Shown piece after piece: positions 12,363-23,839 of a stretch of DNA of 64,000 nt. The first letter of the stretch is position 1; each line of letters opens with the position of its first letter. The notes beneath the pieces are model-generated. The model worked only from the letters and a program-made list of their open reading frames with translations. It made no database searches and was not told where the DNA came from. Source of the DNA: Culex pipiens pallens (Eukaryota; Arthropoda; Insecta; Diptera; Culicidae). The stretch covers positions 188,490,850 through 188,554,849 of the forward strand of contig NC_068938.1 of the NCBI RefSeq assembly GCF_016801865.2, in the 5' to 3' direction. Made by a program: the position numbers and the translations under genes.

Positions 12363-12999
12363 TACAGTCATCCCTCATATTCGGAACAGTTTACAGATCG
12401 GCCAATGTTCAAAAAATCATATAAAATCGATAATTGAACTTAATGATTCGCTTTTACCTTCATTTGAAAGCTTTTCTTGCGATCTTTCGAACAACTGCAA
12501 ATTTTAACTTTTATATCAAGTTTTTGAAGAAAAACTTTGACCCTTGAAATCCACAAATTCGGAACACTTTTTTCTTACGGATGGAAACAAACTTTGATTC
12601 TCTCCAGGAGTAAATATTTCCTACAAAATAATGACTTCACACACTGGAACCAATGAAACTCAAGCTTAATAATGTTTTATAAATGGTCTGATGACTTTTT
12701 TTTGTGAAAATATCAGTTAAATTCAGCTGTTCCATAATTGTGGGAGACACAATAACATCCCACAATCATGGAACAGGCAATTTGGAGGCAGTGTTTTGCA
12801 GCTTTGAACAAAACAGTCTCGAAATGCAGTTTTTTATTCAAAAAGAACTCCTTTTGCTAGTGAAACAGCAAGAGAATGTCCAAATAAATGTCCTAAAAAT
12901 AGAAGGATCGCCAGAAGAGATTCATTTGGCATACTATTGACAAATTTTCACAAAAGTGTTCCAAATTTGTGGGTGTTCCGAATATGTGGAATGACTGTA
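12363..12999. mobile_element. Tc1/mariner-type MITE, TA-flanked
   Basis: The left end TACAGTCATCCCTCATATTC and right end GAATATGTGGAATGACTGTA are imperfect inverted repeats of about 25 bp with TA at both extremes. Internal open frames (12319-12507 and 12704-12940) are short and carry no DDE/D transposase motif, so the element is non-autonomous. Confidence 0.75.
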
Positions 13000-13019
13000 T
13001 ATCAGCAACTATTTAAAAT

Positions 13020-13500
13020 AAATATTTGAAATTGCAAAAAAATAACCAGTTTAAAATGCCTGTGACTTGAAAACAGCGCACTCAATAAAAGGACTGGTCG
13101 ATAACGAATCTGATTTTGCATCCAAAAAAATAAGAATGTTTTGTTTGACTATATTCCAAAAATGATATGGATTCGGTACCAGATTTTGCAATGCAAAAAT
13201 TGCACATGTCACAAAATTTCGAAAACAATTTTGGGTATTTTGGGAATGTAGCTTTTATTAGTAAAAGATAAAATTTAAAGATCAATATATTTTTCTGTTA
13301 AACTTTTTTTCTGAGAAGTCCTAGCCTACAACCTTGATCAGAAAAAAAATCAAAAGATACAGTTTTTTGAATATTCACATGCCCGTTTTGTATGAACAGT
13401 GCGCAAAATTGTATGGAGAATTCTATGAAAAAATAATGACGCAAAAAGGCTCCCAATAAAATAATCAATGTATGATGGGAAATTCTAGAGAATTACTCAA
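13020..13500. repeat. Dispersed repeat family A, diverged fragment
   Basis: It contains TGACTTGAAAACAGCGCACT, CTGATTTTGCATCCAAAAAA and a TTTTGTATGAACAG block, in the order seen in 6430-6900 but heavily diverged. No gene is seen. Confidence 0.5.
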
Positions 13501-13735
13501 CTTTCGAATAGAGTTTTGCACAGGATTTAGGAGTTTCGTCAAAACTCAGGTTTTTAAAAAACTTATGATTAAACAACTGTACTGATTTGAAAAGTTGTTT
13601 TTCATTGAAATGTAAATGTTAATTAAATAAATATTGAAAAATACTTCGAACGGCCTTAATGCATTAAAAATTAATCTTATTTATGTCGAACCTTTTATAT
13701 TGGTTTAATCTAAATATTATCTAAAAGGTTCGACA

Positions 13736-15410
13736 GTGAAATATTTTCTAAAATTCCTTCATTCAAAACCCTCGTCAGATCATCAAAGTCACTTCCACCG
13801 TTCTTTAATTCATCGCTTTTCAGCAAATCAAGCCACTTTCACCACCAGCACGACCAGTGAGGGGTCAGATGTTATCGGGCACAAATTACCCTCGCCCAGT
13901 ATGTGTGTGTACGTGCAAGTGTGCATTTCCCTTGCAAATCTGTCGCATTGTCCTTGCTGCTACTTCCTTCCATTCATTGCATTGCATTGGCCGCCACAGC
14001 TGCAAATGGCCACAACCCGTGTTCAACAGAAACGCCATCTGTCCGGAACTCCACGCGGTCCTCTCCCCAAGGTGTCCTTTTCAACACCTCAACCCGCGAC
14101 TCCCGCGTTCGGGGTGGGACAGTTTGTGATATGCAGCTCTATTCAACCGTAACGGGACTCGTTACTCCCGTGACCCCACTCTGCAATCCCTTGTTTTTTT
14201 TCTGTTTGTTGGTTTGGGAGGTTGAGGAGGGTATTGTTCTGCACACACGTACGCCGCACCAATACACCAGCGGACAAAAAGAGTCCTTGCTGCAATTGCA
14301 GGTCGTCAGGTCGGCGGGTGCAGTGCAGTGCAACGATCGACATTAGTTATGCAAATTAATGTGTGTTTCAAGTTTAAACGAGGTTGAGCATTTGCACATT
14401 TGCACGAGTTCAAGTTTGAGTCTTTTCGATTGGTATCAAAGTTCGATTCCTTGAGTATTACGCAGAATCGTCGAACATCCTTTCCAACCTATCACGTTGC
14501 TCCAGCATCCAAAATGGCGTCGCCATGCATCCCTCATCGTGATGACCTGTCACGCGATAAGATTCGCTGCAGCATCCATCCAATCAGCTCTCCTGTTTAG
14601 TTTCAAAGACTCTCTGTTTACGAGCCGATTCCCTCCTTAATTAGAGCATGCGCAGCGATTAGACGCGAGTCTCGAAGACTGATTTATTATGAATTGCTTG
14701 CCAACAGCCGCCGTCCATCTTGAATCCTGCGCCCTAGATTCCAGCATCCGCCGTTATCATCCGTCTTCGTCGCCGTTGGTTGATTTGTCGAGCTCGAGCC
14801 AGGGGAGGATAACCTTTTGACCTGCCCCGGCCATGATGGCAACAGACGTCTCAAACGGAGTCTCGTTGATGGCGCTCCGACTCTAAACAAATTCTTCGCT
14901 GGACCCCGTACCGTGTGATAACCTCCGCCGGTGAAGGTCAAATTGAGAGCAGTGATTACAAAAGTTGTGCAGCGTGCTGGTTCAAGAATCATCCCGGTTG
15001 CATAACGAGGTTCTGGAAAATTTCGCAACATCAAACAGTAGTAGCCTTTTTAAAACAGTCGTTCACCTTCGTTAATCCCAGACAGGCGTCCGACACCGGA
15101 AAAACCGGCGGAAACCCTCCAATTGTGACAGTTCCTGAGTGCGAAAGTGATTTCTGGAACCAGGTCCGTTTGGCGAAACTGGGTCGTAAAAGCTTTTCCA
15201 ATGATCGGTTTAGAAGCGAAATAAAAAACTTCAGTTTGCCAAAGCAACAACTTTTTTTTCGCAAGAACCTGTCGTTTTGGCGTCTAATACTTTATCCCAC
15301 TCCCTTCGTGAAAAAAGGTTTTCTTCAAGTATTTGGCAAATTGCAATCGTCGTCGTACTTCAACGTAATATTTTTGCTATCGAAAAAAAAAGTGTATCCC
15401 CAATAAGTCC
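13736..15410. other. GC-richer island with open frames but no assignable gene
   Basis: Composition is clearly GC-richer than the flanks. Open frames at 13736-14152, 13857-14129 and 13903-14346 overlap in three + strand frames, and 14915-15406 (+, 163 codons) overlaps 14687-15034 and 15031-15264 on the opposite strand. None shows a signal peptide followed by a known domain, a repeat or a catalytic motif that I recognise, and frame usage is inconsistent. Possible readings are unique intergenic or regulatory DNA, an untranslated exon, or a non-coding RNA. Confidence 0.3.
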
Positions 15411-15604
15411 TCCAGCTCTGGCTGGCTGTCAATAGGGCTAGGGTAGTTGATAAATATTTGATTTATATATTTATTTATTTTTTTTTCATTTGTCAACTCG
15501 ACGCTGTCGTGCTATCAGGTCGCACCCGCCATTTCGACGTTCCGAGAAAAACGCGTTTTAATGTTTGACCTTGAATAAACAAAAACGAGAGCACGCTATG
15601 TAAA

Positions 15605-15960
15605 CAATGACAAACACGTTTTGTTTGGTTGTCCATTCAGTGCGTTGCTCCGAAGTTTGGTTGAAATGTGTTGCTGGAGTCCCGAGTTATAATTACAAAT
15701 GTTTACGGTAGTCTTACTTGTATGTGCGTCAAACGCATCCTGACCTGCAATCCCTTTGACCAATTCTCGCACTTACATCAGTTTTCAGGGAGTGACAAGA
15801 TAGCAAGACAAGATTGAAACTTCTTTCGTATGAAAAGTGACAAAAATCCTCGGAGCTTTTTTCGTTTTTATTGAATATCAATAAAAATTCAAATCGAATT
15901 TTGGGGATCTGTGAAGGTCAAAAGGTGAGGCATTGTGAGCTGCACAAAATGGCGTTCTTA
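15605..15960 (+). repeat. Dispersed repeat family C (copy 2)
   Basis: Direct-orientation relative of 9560-9960, sharing GCTGGAGTCCCGAGTTAT, TACAAATGTTTACGGTAG, CGCACTTACATCAGTTTTCA and ATGAAAAGTGACAAAAAT. Confidence 0.75.
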
Positions 15961-16025
15961 ACTCAATTTGGCCCAAAATGCACGTACGACAAGTTAGCAC
16001 GACGGCGACGAACTTTAAATATGGT

Positions 16026-16068
16026 CGCTTGTATGCTATCTCGTGAAATTTCACGAGATAGCATACAA
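16026..16068. repeat. Perfect short palindrome
   Basis: CTTGTATGCTATCTCGTGAA is followed directly by its reverse complement TTCACGAGATAGCATACAAG, separated only by a short AT centre. The motif GATAGCA also occurs in the adjacent family C copy. It could be the fused ends of a small foldback element. Confidence 0.75.
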
Positions 16069-16205
16069 GCAGACATACATCAGACGTATCACAAGACACG
16101 TTAGGAAACATTATTTTTAAATATTAAAATCAAACCAACAATGGCCGAGATATCGGCAGGTAAGTATTTTTTTACCCAAAAATATCTCTAATTTGAAAAC
16201 AGTGC

Positions 16206-16873
16206 GGGAGAGGGGGTAATATGCACCCCGGGGCAAAATGCACCCCCTGCGTTTTGTGAAGAATTTCCCGGTAAAAAATTCATAGAAATTCATTGCAAAA
16301 CCATACTGGAAAAAATTGAGCACCATAGAATAAAAACAGCTTAAGTTGTTTGCAAAACTCAAAAATTATGTTTAAACTTTCCGTGTGATTTTTGGACAAT
16401 ATAAAAGCATTTATTGATGTTGTAATGGTTTCTTTATATAGTTTTTGCAATAATCTTCATTATTCTATAAATAAATGAGTCCAAAAACATAAAAAATGTA
16501 TTTTTAATTGAATTTTATGCAAAAAGCGGGATCGGGGCAAAATGCACCGCTGTGATGCTCCTTTTAAAAAAAAAAAAGCGGTGTCATCTATTGGTGATTA
16601 GTGAAAACTGCTTTAACCCGGTGCATTTTGCCCCGTTGTTGTAGTGCATTTTGCCCCAATGTTGTGGTGCATATTGCCCCACATGGTTGTTTGAAATGAA
16701 TCAGAAATGTTTTTATAAATTTGATATTTTCGAAGTTTTTAAAGACTTTTTTCACATGGATGACGATGAATAATAGTTGTTTTAGGACATCGATCAAAAT
16801 TCTTCCACAGTAATGCTGTAATGGTTGAGCAATCACAGTTTTCCCTTAGGGTGTGCATATTACCCCCTCTCCC
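16206..16873. mobile_element. TIR element with internal GCATTTTGCCCC repeats
   Basis: The left end GGGAGAGGGGGTAATATGCA is mirrored by TGCATATTACCCCCTCTCCC at 16854-16873. The motif TGCATTTTGCCCC or its inverse recurs at least six times inside (about 16226-16250, 16530-16545, 16620-16682), three times in tandem at 16620-16682. No coding region is present. Confidence 0.75.
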
Positions 16874-16904
16874 CCTACAAAAAATATGTGAAGTCATTTT
16901 TGCA

Positions 16905-17465
16905 ATTCCCTCTAAAATATTTACTTTTCCTGTCATTTGGTAGTGACAAAATACTGAAAAAATCATTATAGCACTCATTTAAGTGCTGAAAAGTTCGACT
17001 ACCCGATAACACTACATTGTTACAAATATTACCAAACTGTATGATGAATTATGCTACAAATAAAGAGGAAAATGAAAAAAAATTCTATATTTCGCTTCAG
17101 ACCAACCTTTTCTGAGACTTAAAAAAAACTTTAATTTTGTTGTTTCTTTATATTTGAGTGGCTGTTTCTCAAGAATAAAAATACAAATTTATCGGAATTT
17201 TTTCAGCTTTTTAAAAAACATATTTTTATAAATAGGCACTATGTGAGCAAAAAATATTGTTTCACAAAGTCAAACTAAAAGTGACTAAAACATGATGCAA
17301 ATGGAAAAATGCCTATTTTGGTCCCCTAAATATATTTAAAAAAACGAAAATCAAAAAATAAGGATTTTGGGATATACCGGGAAACTTTTTCAGAATGAGA
17401 CAATGTTTCTCAAGATAGTCCTCACTAGGGCTAGTGATTTCTCGGCAAAAAAAAAAATAATTTCG
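16905..17465. other. AT-rich non-coding stretch
   Basis: No gene is seen. The segment 16905-16985 shares the blocks ACTTTTCCTGTCATT and GCTGAAAAGTTC with 21110-21310, indicating another copy of that repeat family. Confidence 0.4.
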
Positions 17466-17467
17466 CA

Positions 17468-17574
17468 AGTAAGCTTAAAAATTTTACTAGGGCCATGAAA
17501 TTCCATTGTTTTGCAATTGGCATATTGCAAAACAATGGAATTTCATGGCCCTAGTAAAATTTTTAAGCTTACTT
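17468..17574. repeat. Perfect 51-bp-arm hairpin (MITE-like)
   Basis: The left arm starts AAGTAAGCTTAAAAATTTTA and runs through CATTGTTTTGCAAT. The right arm is its exact reverse complement (ATTGCAAAACAATG onward), with a spacer of about 5 bp. Identity of the arms indicates recent origin or ongoing homogenisation. Confidence 0.85.
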
Positions 17575-17649
17575 AAAACCTAAAATGTTACCAGGGTGTC
17601 AAAAAAGTTGTTTTAAGAATTAGCTATCCTAATTTGTAATTTGTTGTTT

Positions 17650-18650
17650 CATTGGTTACAAAGAGCCATTCTCTGAGATTTTGGTCATTCGATTTTTGTT
17701 TTTGTATTTTTTAATCCGGCTGAAACTTTTTTGGTGCCTTCGGTATGCCCAAAGAAGCCATTTTGCATCACAAGTTTGTTCTTATATTTTTCCTAACAAA
17801 TTTGGCAGCTGTCCATACAAAAATGATATGTGAAAATTCAAAAATCTGTATCTTTTGAAGGAATTTTTTGATCGATTTGGTGTCTTCGGCAAAGTTGTAG
17901 GTATGGATATGGACTACACTGAAAAAAATAATGCACGGTAAAAAAATGGTAGTTTTTAATTTCACTTTTTGTCACAAAAACTTTATTTGCAAAAAAAAAA
18001 CACCATTTTTTATATGTTTTAGAAGACATCAAATGCCAACTTTTCAGAAATTTCCAGATTGGGCAAAAAATCTTTGACCGAGTTTTGATTTTTTGAATCA
18101 ATACAGATTTAAAAAAAAATCGAAATATAGGTCGCAAAAATTTTTTAACTTCATTTTTCGATGTAAAATCGAATTTTCAATCAAAAAGTACTTTAGTAAA
18201 TATTTAATAAAGTGCACCGTTTTCAAGTTATTGCCATTTTCAGGTAACTTTTTTGAAAATAGTCGCAGTTTTTCATTTTTTTTTTAATAAGTGCCCAACT
18301 TTGAAAAAAATATTTTTGAAAAGCTGAGAAAATTCTCTATATTATGCTTTCTTTAACCTTTGTTGATACGACCCTTAGTTGCTGAGATATTGCCATGCAA
18401 AGGTTAAAAAACAGGAAAATTGATGGTTTCTAAGTCACACCCAAACAACCCACCATTTTCTATTGTCGATATCTCAGCAACTAATGGTTCGATTTTCAAT
18501 GTTAAAATATCTCACTATCGTGAAATTTTCCGATCTTTTCGAAAACAATATTTTCAAAAAATTTAAATCAAGACCAACATTTTAAAAGGGCGTAATATTA
18601 AATGTTTGGCCCGTTTGAAATGTTCGTCTTGATTTTAAACTTTTGAAAAT
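17650..18650. repeat. Dispersed repeat family A (copy 2, reverse orientation)
   Basis: It shares blocks with 6020-7015 inverted: GGCTGAAACTTTTTTGGTGC, GATCGATTTGGTGTCTTCGG, AAAGTGCACCGTTTTCAAG, and a terminal hairpin at about 18545-18650. Open frames in it are short and not conserved between copies. Confidence 0.7.
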
Positions 18651-18939
18651 ATTTTTTTCGAAAAGCTCGGAAAATTTCACGAATGTTTCATAAAAAACAT
18701 TTAAAAAACATTTTTTTTATAGAGAAATGAGTTTTAATTTGCATGAACTTTTTTGTATTTGTCTTGCATTTGACTTGCATGCTGCATCAAGGAACCACCC
18801 CACTTTGCAACTTTGGAGATAACAATCCGCTTTTTTTTATTGTAATCTAAATCTAACTTTAACTATAAACTGACCTTTGAATTGAGATGAAGGATTTTTG
18901 TTTTGCTAATTTTATTCTGAAATGATGTTTGTAGAAAAT

Positions 18940-20620
18940 TTGTACAGATTAACTAAAGTCCATCAACTCGTCCCAAAACAGGACATCATCCCCTATGCCA
19001 AACGGGAACTCCTGCTTCCCCCTCACTTCCCCACTAAACCTGTACTGAATCCTTTCGAAACATGACAAATGGAATCGCGAAAAACGAAAAAAAAATGTCG
19101 AAGGAAGCGGAACCTGTCGTTTGCGCCAGGCCTCTTCAAATTTAAAAAAAAATGTGGCAAGGAGACAACACCCATCCATTGATTTTGCCCTGAACGGAAC
19201 TCCCACCCAGACTTGGAAGCAAACTGTAATGAATGGCCTCTTGCGCCGAATTGTGCCATCGATAAGGGCCGCACCGCACCCCTTTGCCCTTCAAGAAATT
19301 GTGTACAAATTATCCCGGGTGGGATGGTAAGTCGGTGCTCTATATGGAAAACAAGTGCAATTTATCATCGACAAACATATTGGAACGTGTACTTCCGCTC
19401 GGGGTACTCATCGATGAAAATTTGGGGGAAAAAATAAACTAAATCTATTACATTTCGAGTCGAAGAGTCAATTGCGACGACAGACAATAGAAGTTTTGTT
19501 TGATTTTTTTTTTGTGTTTTAGTTTTTTCTTGTCATTGTCATCTTTTGGAAAAAGGGGGGGGGGAATATGGAAAGGGAAAGTAAGGACACGACATTCAAT
19601 AATTCATTTGAAATATTATGTTTTAGTGATTATTTTATTTTATTTATTTTTATACAATAACATTATGTTGGCTTATACAAAAAAAAACTTTAATGTAGTA
19701 ATTTGTTGGTACCTCGAATTTTTATATTATTATTTTATTTCGTGCAAGTCTTTGTTGTCAAATGGCACACGTAACATTTGCATTCAAAATTTGAACAAAT
19801 ATTAAACAAACATCCTAACGTACAAGCAACAAATTGATTTGGATATCAACTTACTCCCCTCCATAGCACAAACTTTCCCTGGAAAATTGATTTTCCCCGT
19901 TTTTCGTTCGCTTTCCACGCAGTTTGCACCTTTGCCAGGCACACCAACTCCGGTAGCAAAATGACAAATTTCCAACAATTTCAATTATTTCACACCCACA
20001 TATTCAGCTCCAATTAGCGGGGTGAGTCTAGTCAGCACGCATGACTTCATCAAAGTGTATATTTTTATGGCGGGCCACATTATACCGCAAAGGTGCGTGA
20101 GTGATAGCATTTCCCGGTTTTCCCTCACCCCGTATGTGTGTGTTTGTGGAAAATGGAGCACCAACTTTCCACTCCAGTCGGCGGAGGCGTGCGGAAAATA
20201 TGCAAATCCAGTGAAGGGAGTTCAACTCGAATCCCCACAGGAGGCGCTCCATGGCACGGAGGTTGTTTTCCACAAAATTTTCCTCATTTTCCAAATGGCA
20301 ATACATTCAAACTCGGTGTGGTGGATATGGTGACACCACCACATGGTTCTAGAGTGGTCGGAATGGTCACGCATCGGTTAGGGTCCTCCCGTGCGAGCAG
20401 GACAGAGGTGAAATCGTGGGCACGCGATCACGCGCGGAGGCAAATTGTTTTACGCGTGAATGGAGACGACCCCTTCGGACTGAGGAGCGTTGCCCCTTAA
20501 CCAAGATGAATGTTGTCAGTTGTGGAACAGCGGAGACGGACATTAGAGTTTTGTAATTGGGATGAACTATCGGGACAATCGAGCGTGAAAATGTAGTTCC
20601 AATTGATTAGCAGACGATTT
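18940..20620. other. GC-richer islands without an assignable gene
   Basis: The segments 18940-19440 and 20000-20620 are GC-richer than their surroundings, separated by AT-rich sequence with an 11-G run near 19555. Overlapping open frames on both strands (for example 20022-20333 + and 20028-20306 -) show no recognisable domain. I cannot distinguish unique intergenic DNA from a UTR or regulatory region. Confidence 0.3.
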
Positions 20621-21116
20621 ATTTCTAATGTGAACAAATGTTACGCGTGTCATATGGTGTTTGTTCTTTCTTGAACCCTAATGAAAATAATGCAACTTAG
20701 ATTTTTCAAGGTTTTCAAAAAAAACGGCATAATCAACAAATCTACGATCCTAACTAAGTTTTATCTAAGTTATCTTAGTTTTTATGAGCAATTATCTTCG
20801 AATTCAGCGGATTCCGTGAATATATATTTCTAGAGTAAATTTTCAAAACAACCTATGAGTTATGGTTTACTATGCAGATAGGATTGTTTGGAAATTTAAT
20901 CAAGATTTTTTGTATTTTGTCTCAAACTTTTCGAGGGCCTTCCCTATGACCAAAAAAGCCATTTTGTGTTATTGGTTCACCCATACAAGACTCTATACAA
21001 TTTTGGAAGCTCTCCATGCAAAAATGGTACGAACATCTGTATTTTTTGAAGGTATTGAAGAACTATTAACTATTAACAATATTTGTTATTAAGTGCCATT
21101 GGCCATTGATATTAGG

Positions 21117-21232
21117 TAATTTCGTCTTCGAATGACAGGAAAGGTAAGCACGACTGAATTGCAAAAAGTACTTTTTGCAATTCCGTCTTGAAATTTTCTA
21201 CTTTTCCTGTCATTCTCGCGTGACGAAACAGC
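21117..21232. mobile_element. Short MITE-like inverted repeat
   Basis: TTTCGTCTTCGAATGACAGG is mirrored by CCTGTCATTCTCGCGTGACG, and an inner perfect hairpin GAATTGCAAAAAGTA/TACTTTTTGCAATTC sits between them. Related pieces are at 16905-16985. Confidence 0.65.
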
Positions 21233-21309
21233 CTACTTTTATCTACTAAAAATAACAGAATCGAATAGAAACACATTTCAAAACAAATGCTGAAAAGTTC
21301 TACTTTTCA

Positions 21310-23830
21310 CAGGGTGGCAACCAGATTTCGATTTTCAATTTCCCGGTTTTTCCCGGTTTTCTCCCGAGCCCAGAAGGAATTTTCCGAAATGTTTTTAAAC
21401 CAAACTACAATGTTTTTTTAGGCTAACGTTAGTACCAACATACTTTTTGAACGCATACATTTGGTTCAATGTTTGAATTCCTCAAGAAAGCTTTCAAATC
21501 TTGAGTAAAAATTAAGTAAGTTGTAAACGAAGCCGTTTTTATCTGTTTCAAATCCAAACATCTAATTTCCATAATGATTGGGATTTTTCATCATCATACA
21601 TGTAGATTGTATAACCTCAAAATAAAAAAATCGTTTTATTTTTTAGAATGAGATTAATTGTTACTACAATTTATTAATTTTAAAGAAAAGAATTGCAAAA
21701 ATAAATTGTTATCAACATTTCCGAAAAATCAGGGGGCAAAAAATATTTTTCAAAAAACATCAAAATTTCAATTGAAATTTAAGTGCAACCAGCTGAAATC
21801 AATATAAAATGCATTCCCTTGCGTTTGGAATCATTTTTAAGCATGTTTGGGTTTATTTAATAATCTTTTTTTTTATTTAAATTTTACACCTTTAGTTTTT
21901 TTTTTGTTACCGTCAAATCTTACATTTTTTGAAGACAAAACAAATAAACTAGTGTAAAATGTATTTGAACACTTTTTGCATTCAAATGTTGAGACTATGG
22001 ATTGTTCCCCCACTTGACCCCGGCCAGAGCCGAAGGACAAAAACTTTGAAAAATATTAGCATCGGCCTTATTTTCAACATGATCTCAATTTTTGTGTTGA
22101 TTTAGTAACCACCTAAAAGTGATTGCCTGTATTTCAAGTGACTTTTTTGTAGCAGAATTCTAAAAATATTGTATTTTTAAAATATCTGAAAATTTGACAT
22201 AAATTTCAAACGACATTTAAAAAAACTTTGCAAACAAAAATTCATTGCAAGTTGTCCTTAATAATTTGTCTGGCTGAGAATCTCAAATATTATCAAATAA
22301 AATAATATTTACAAACAGAAACTCCATGATATTATTATTTTTAAGTTGAAATATATTATAATTCAACGGTTCTCAACCTTTTCTAGGCTAGGTACCCTTT
22401 TTCGTGTTACTTAAGCTGCTGGTACCCCCTAGCGTTCATACATGATATTTTTCGTTTGCATGAGATTTTTTTACATTCCAATTCACGAAGAAAGAAAAAA
22501 TTTTGAAGTATTAAAAATGTCGTAAATCTTGTTTCTAGAGTTGTTTAAAAACATGTACTGGATAGGCCACACAACGTCCATGTACATTTCTTCAAATCAG
22601 TTTTCCTAATAAAGCTTCAAAATAAAATGTTGTACCCTGTTTTTCTTTAAAACTATCTACTGAAAATGCCTTTAAATTTGGAGAAATTCTTTTTGTAAAT
22701 TAAATTTTTGTTGTCTTTTTCATTTCTACAAACATCCCCCATATTTTTTTAAATTTTATTTTTATGTAAATTTAAATTTGTAAATAGTTTTTTTTTTTGA
22801 AGTTGTAGCTTTTTTCAGTTGAAAAATTATTCTATAAAATTCTTTTCTGCTTTCTTTTTTGAACATTTTTGATCCATTCTTTTGTTGCTAAGATACAGGC
22901 CAAGAAAAATATTTTAAAATAGTGTAATTTGTGTGACAATTTGAAGGAAATGTCTTGATCTTTAAATTTAGAGAGATATTTACTGTTATGTTGTTTTCGT
23001 ACCATGAGATCCATAATATCCACTTACAAAAAATCCTAATTTTTATTTTATGCAAAACTAATATTTTAGCAAAGAAAGGTCGAATTGAAAGTATCCAAAT
23101 CATGAAACATAAGATTATTTTTACCAACATGGTAGTAAATGGTAGTTGGCACAATATACAAATTTGAAACAAATATTTGTAGAAAAAAAAACAAAAAAAA
23201 ACGGTGCACTTTACTTCAAATTCATAAAATTTCTAAACGAATGCAAATTATATATTTATCATTCAAATATTTTTAAAACATTTTCTGATTGGTCAAAAAC
23301 AATTCGCACGTAATTCATTGCACCTTAAGCATGGTTGTTAATTTTTGCTTCAAAGTAATTTGTTTTTTTTTTCTCTCAAATATTTTGTTTGGGACAAATG
23401 TCCGCCATTGCGGGGTTTGTCCTCCGGACCCCCTGAGACCGCTCGTGGTACCCCCAGGGGTACATGTACCCCAGGTTGAGAATCGCTGGTAGAGGAAACA
23501 TTTTGCTTTATTAAAAAAAAAATCGCCATGTAAAAATATAATAGGATACAACAGAAAAAGAAACATCCATAACCAAGAAGCATGAGTCTATTACACAAAT
23601 TCAAACATAGTTTTTGCGAATTCTTCATTTAGAATAACAGGAATAATATTCTAATTGAGAAAAGAGCATATTGAATAATTTAAAGAGGCTTTTGTCAAAT
23701 TTTAACTAAACTTTAAATATTTTCCCGGTTTGTCAGTCGAATTCCCGAGTTTTTCCCGGTTTTCTCCCGGTGGATAAAAATCCCGGTTTTTTCCCGGTTT
23801 TCCCGGTTTTTTTCCGAGGTGGCCACCCCG
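21310..23830. mobile_element. hAT-like element, 2.5 kb, with 8-bp flanking duplication
   Basis: The ends are CAGGGTGGCAACC on the left and GGTGGCCACCCCG on the right (inverted, imperfect). They are flanked by ACTTTTCA at 21302-21309 and at 23831-23838, as expected of hAT insertion. The subterminal zones consist of many TTTCCCGGTTTT repeats on both sides (21340-21370 and 23720-23815). ACTTTTCA-like words are common in the surrounding repeat, which weakens the TSD slightly. No transposase is recognised. A second hAT-like element (22364-23488) and a family B copy (21720-22090) lie inside. Confidence 0.75.
22364..23488. mobile_element. Nested hAT-like element with GGTTCTCAACC ends
   Basis: CAACGGTTCTCAACC at the left and GGTTGAGAATCGCTG at the right form an imperfect inverted pair close to the CAGCGGTTCTCAACC termini known from animal hAT families. 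Just inside are TACCCCCTAGCG (left) and TACCCCCAGGGGTACATGTA (right). No 8-bp duplication survives at these ends, and no transposase frame is visible. Confidence 0.65.
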
Positions 23831-23839
23831 ACTTTTCAG

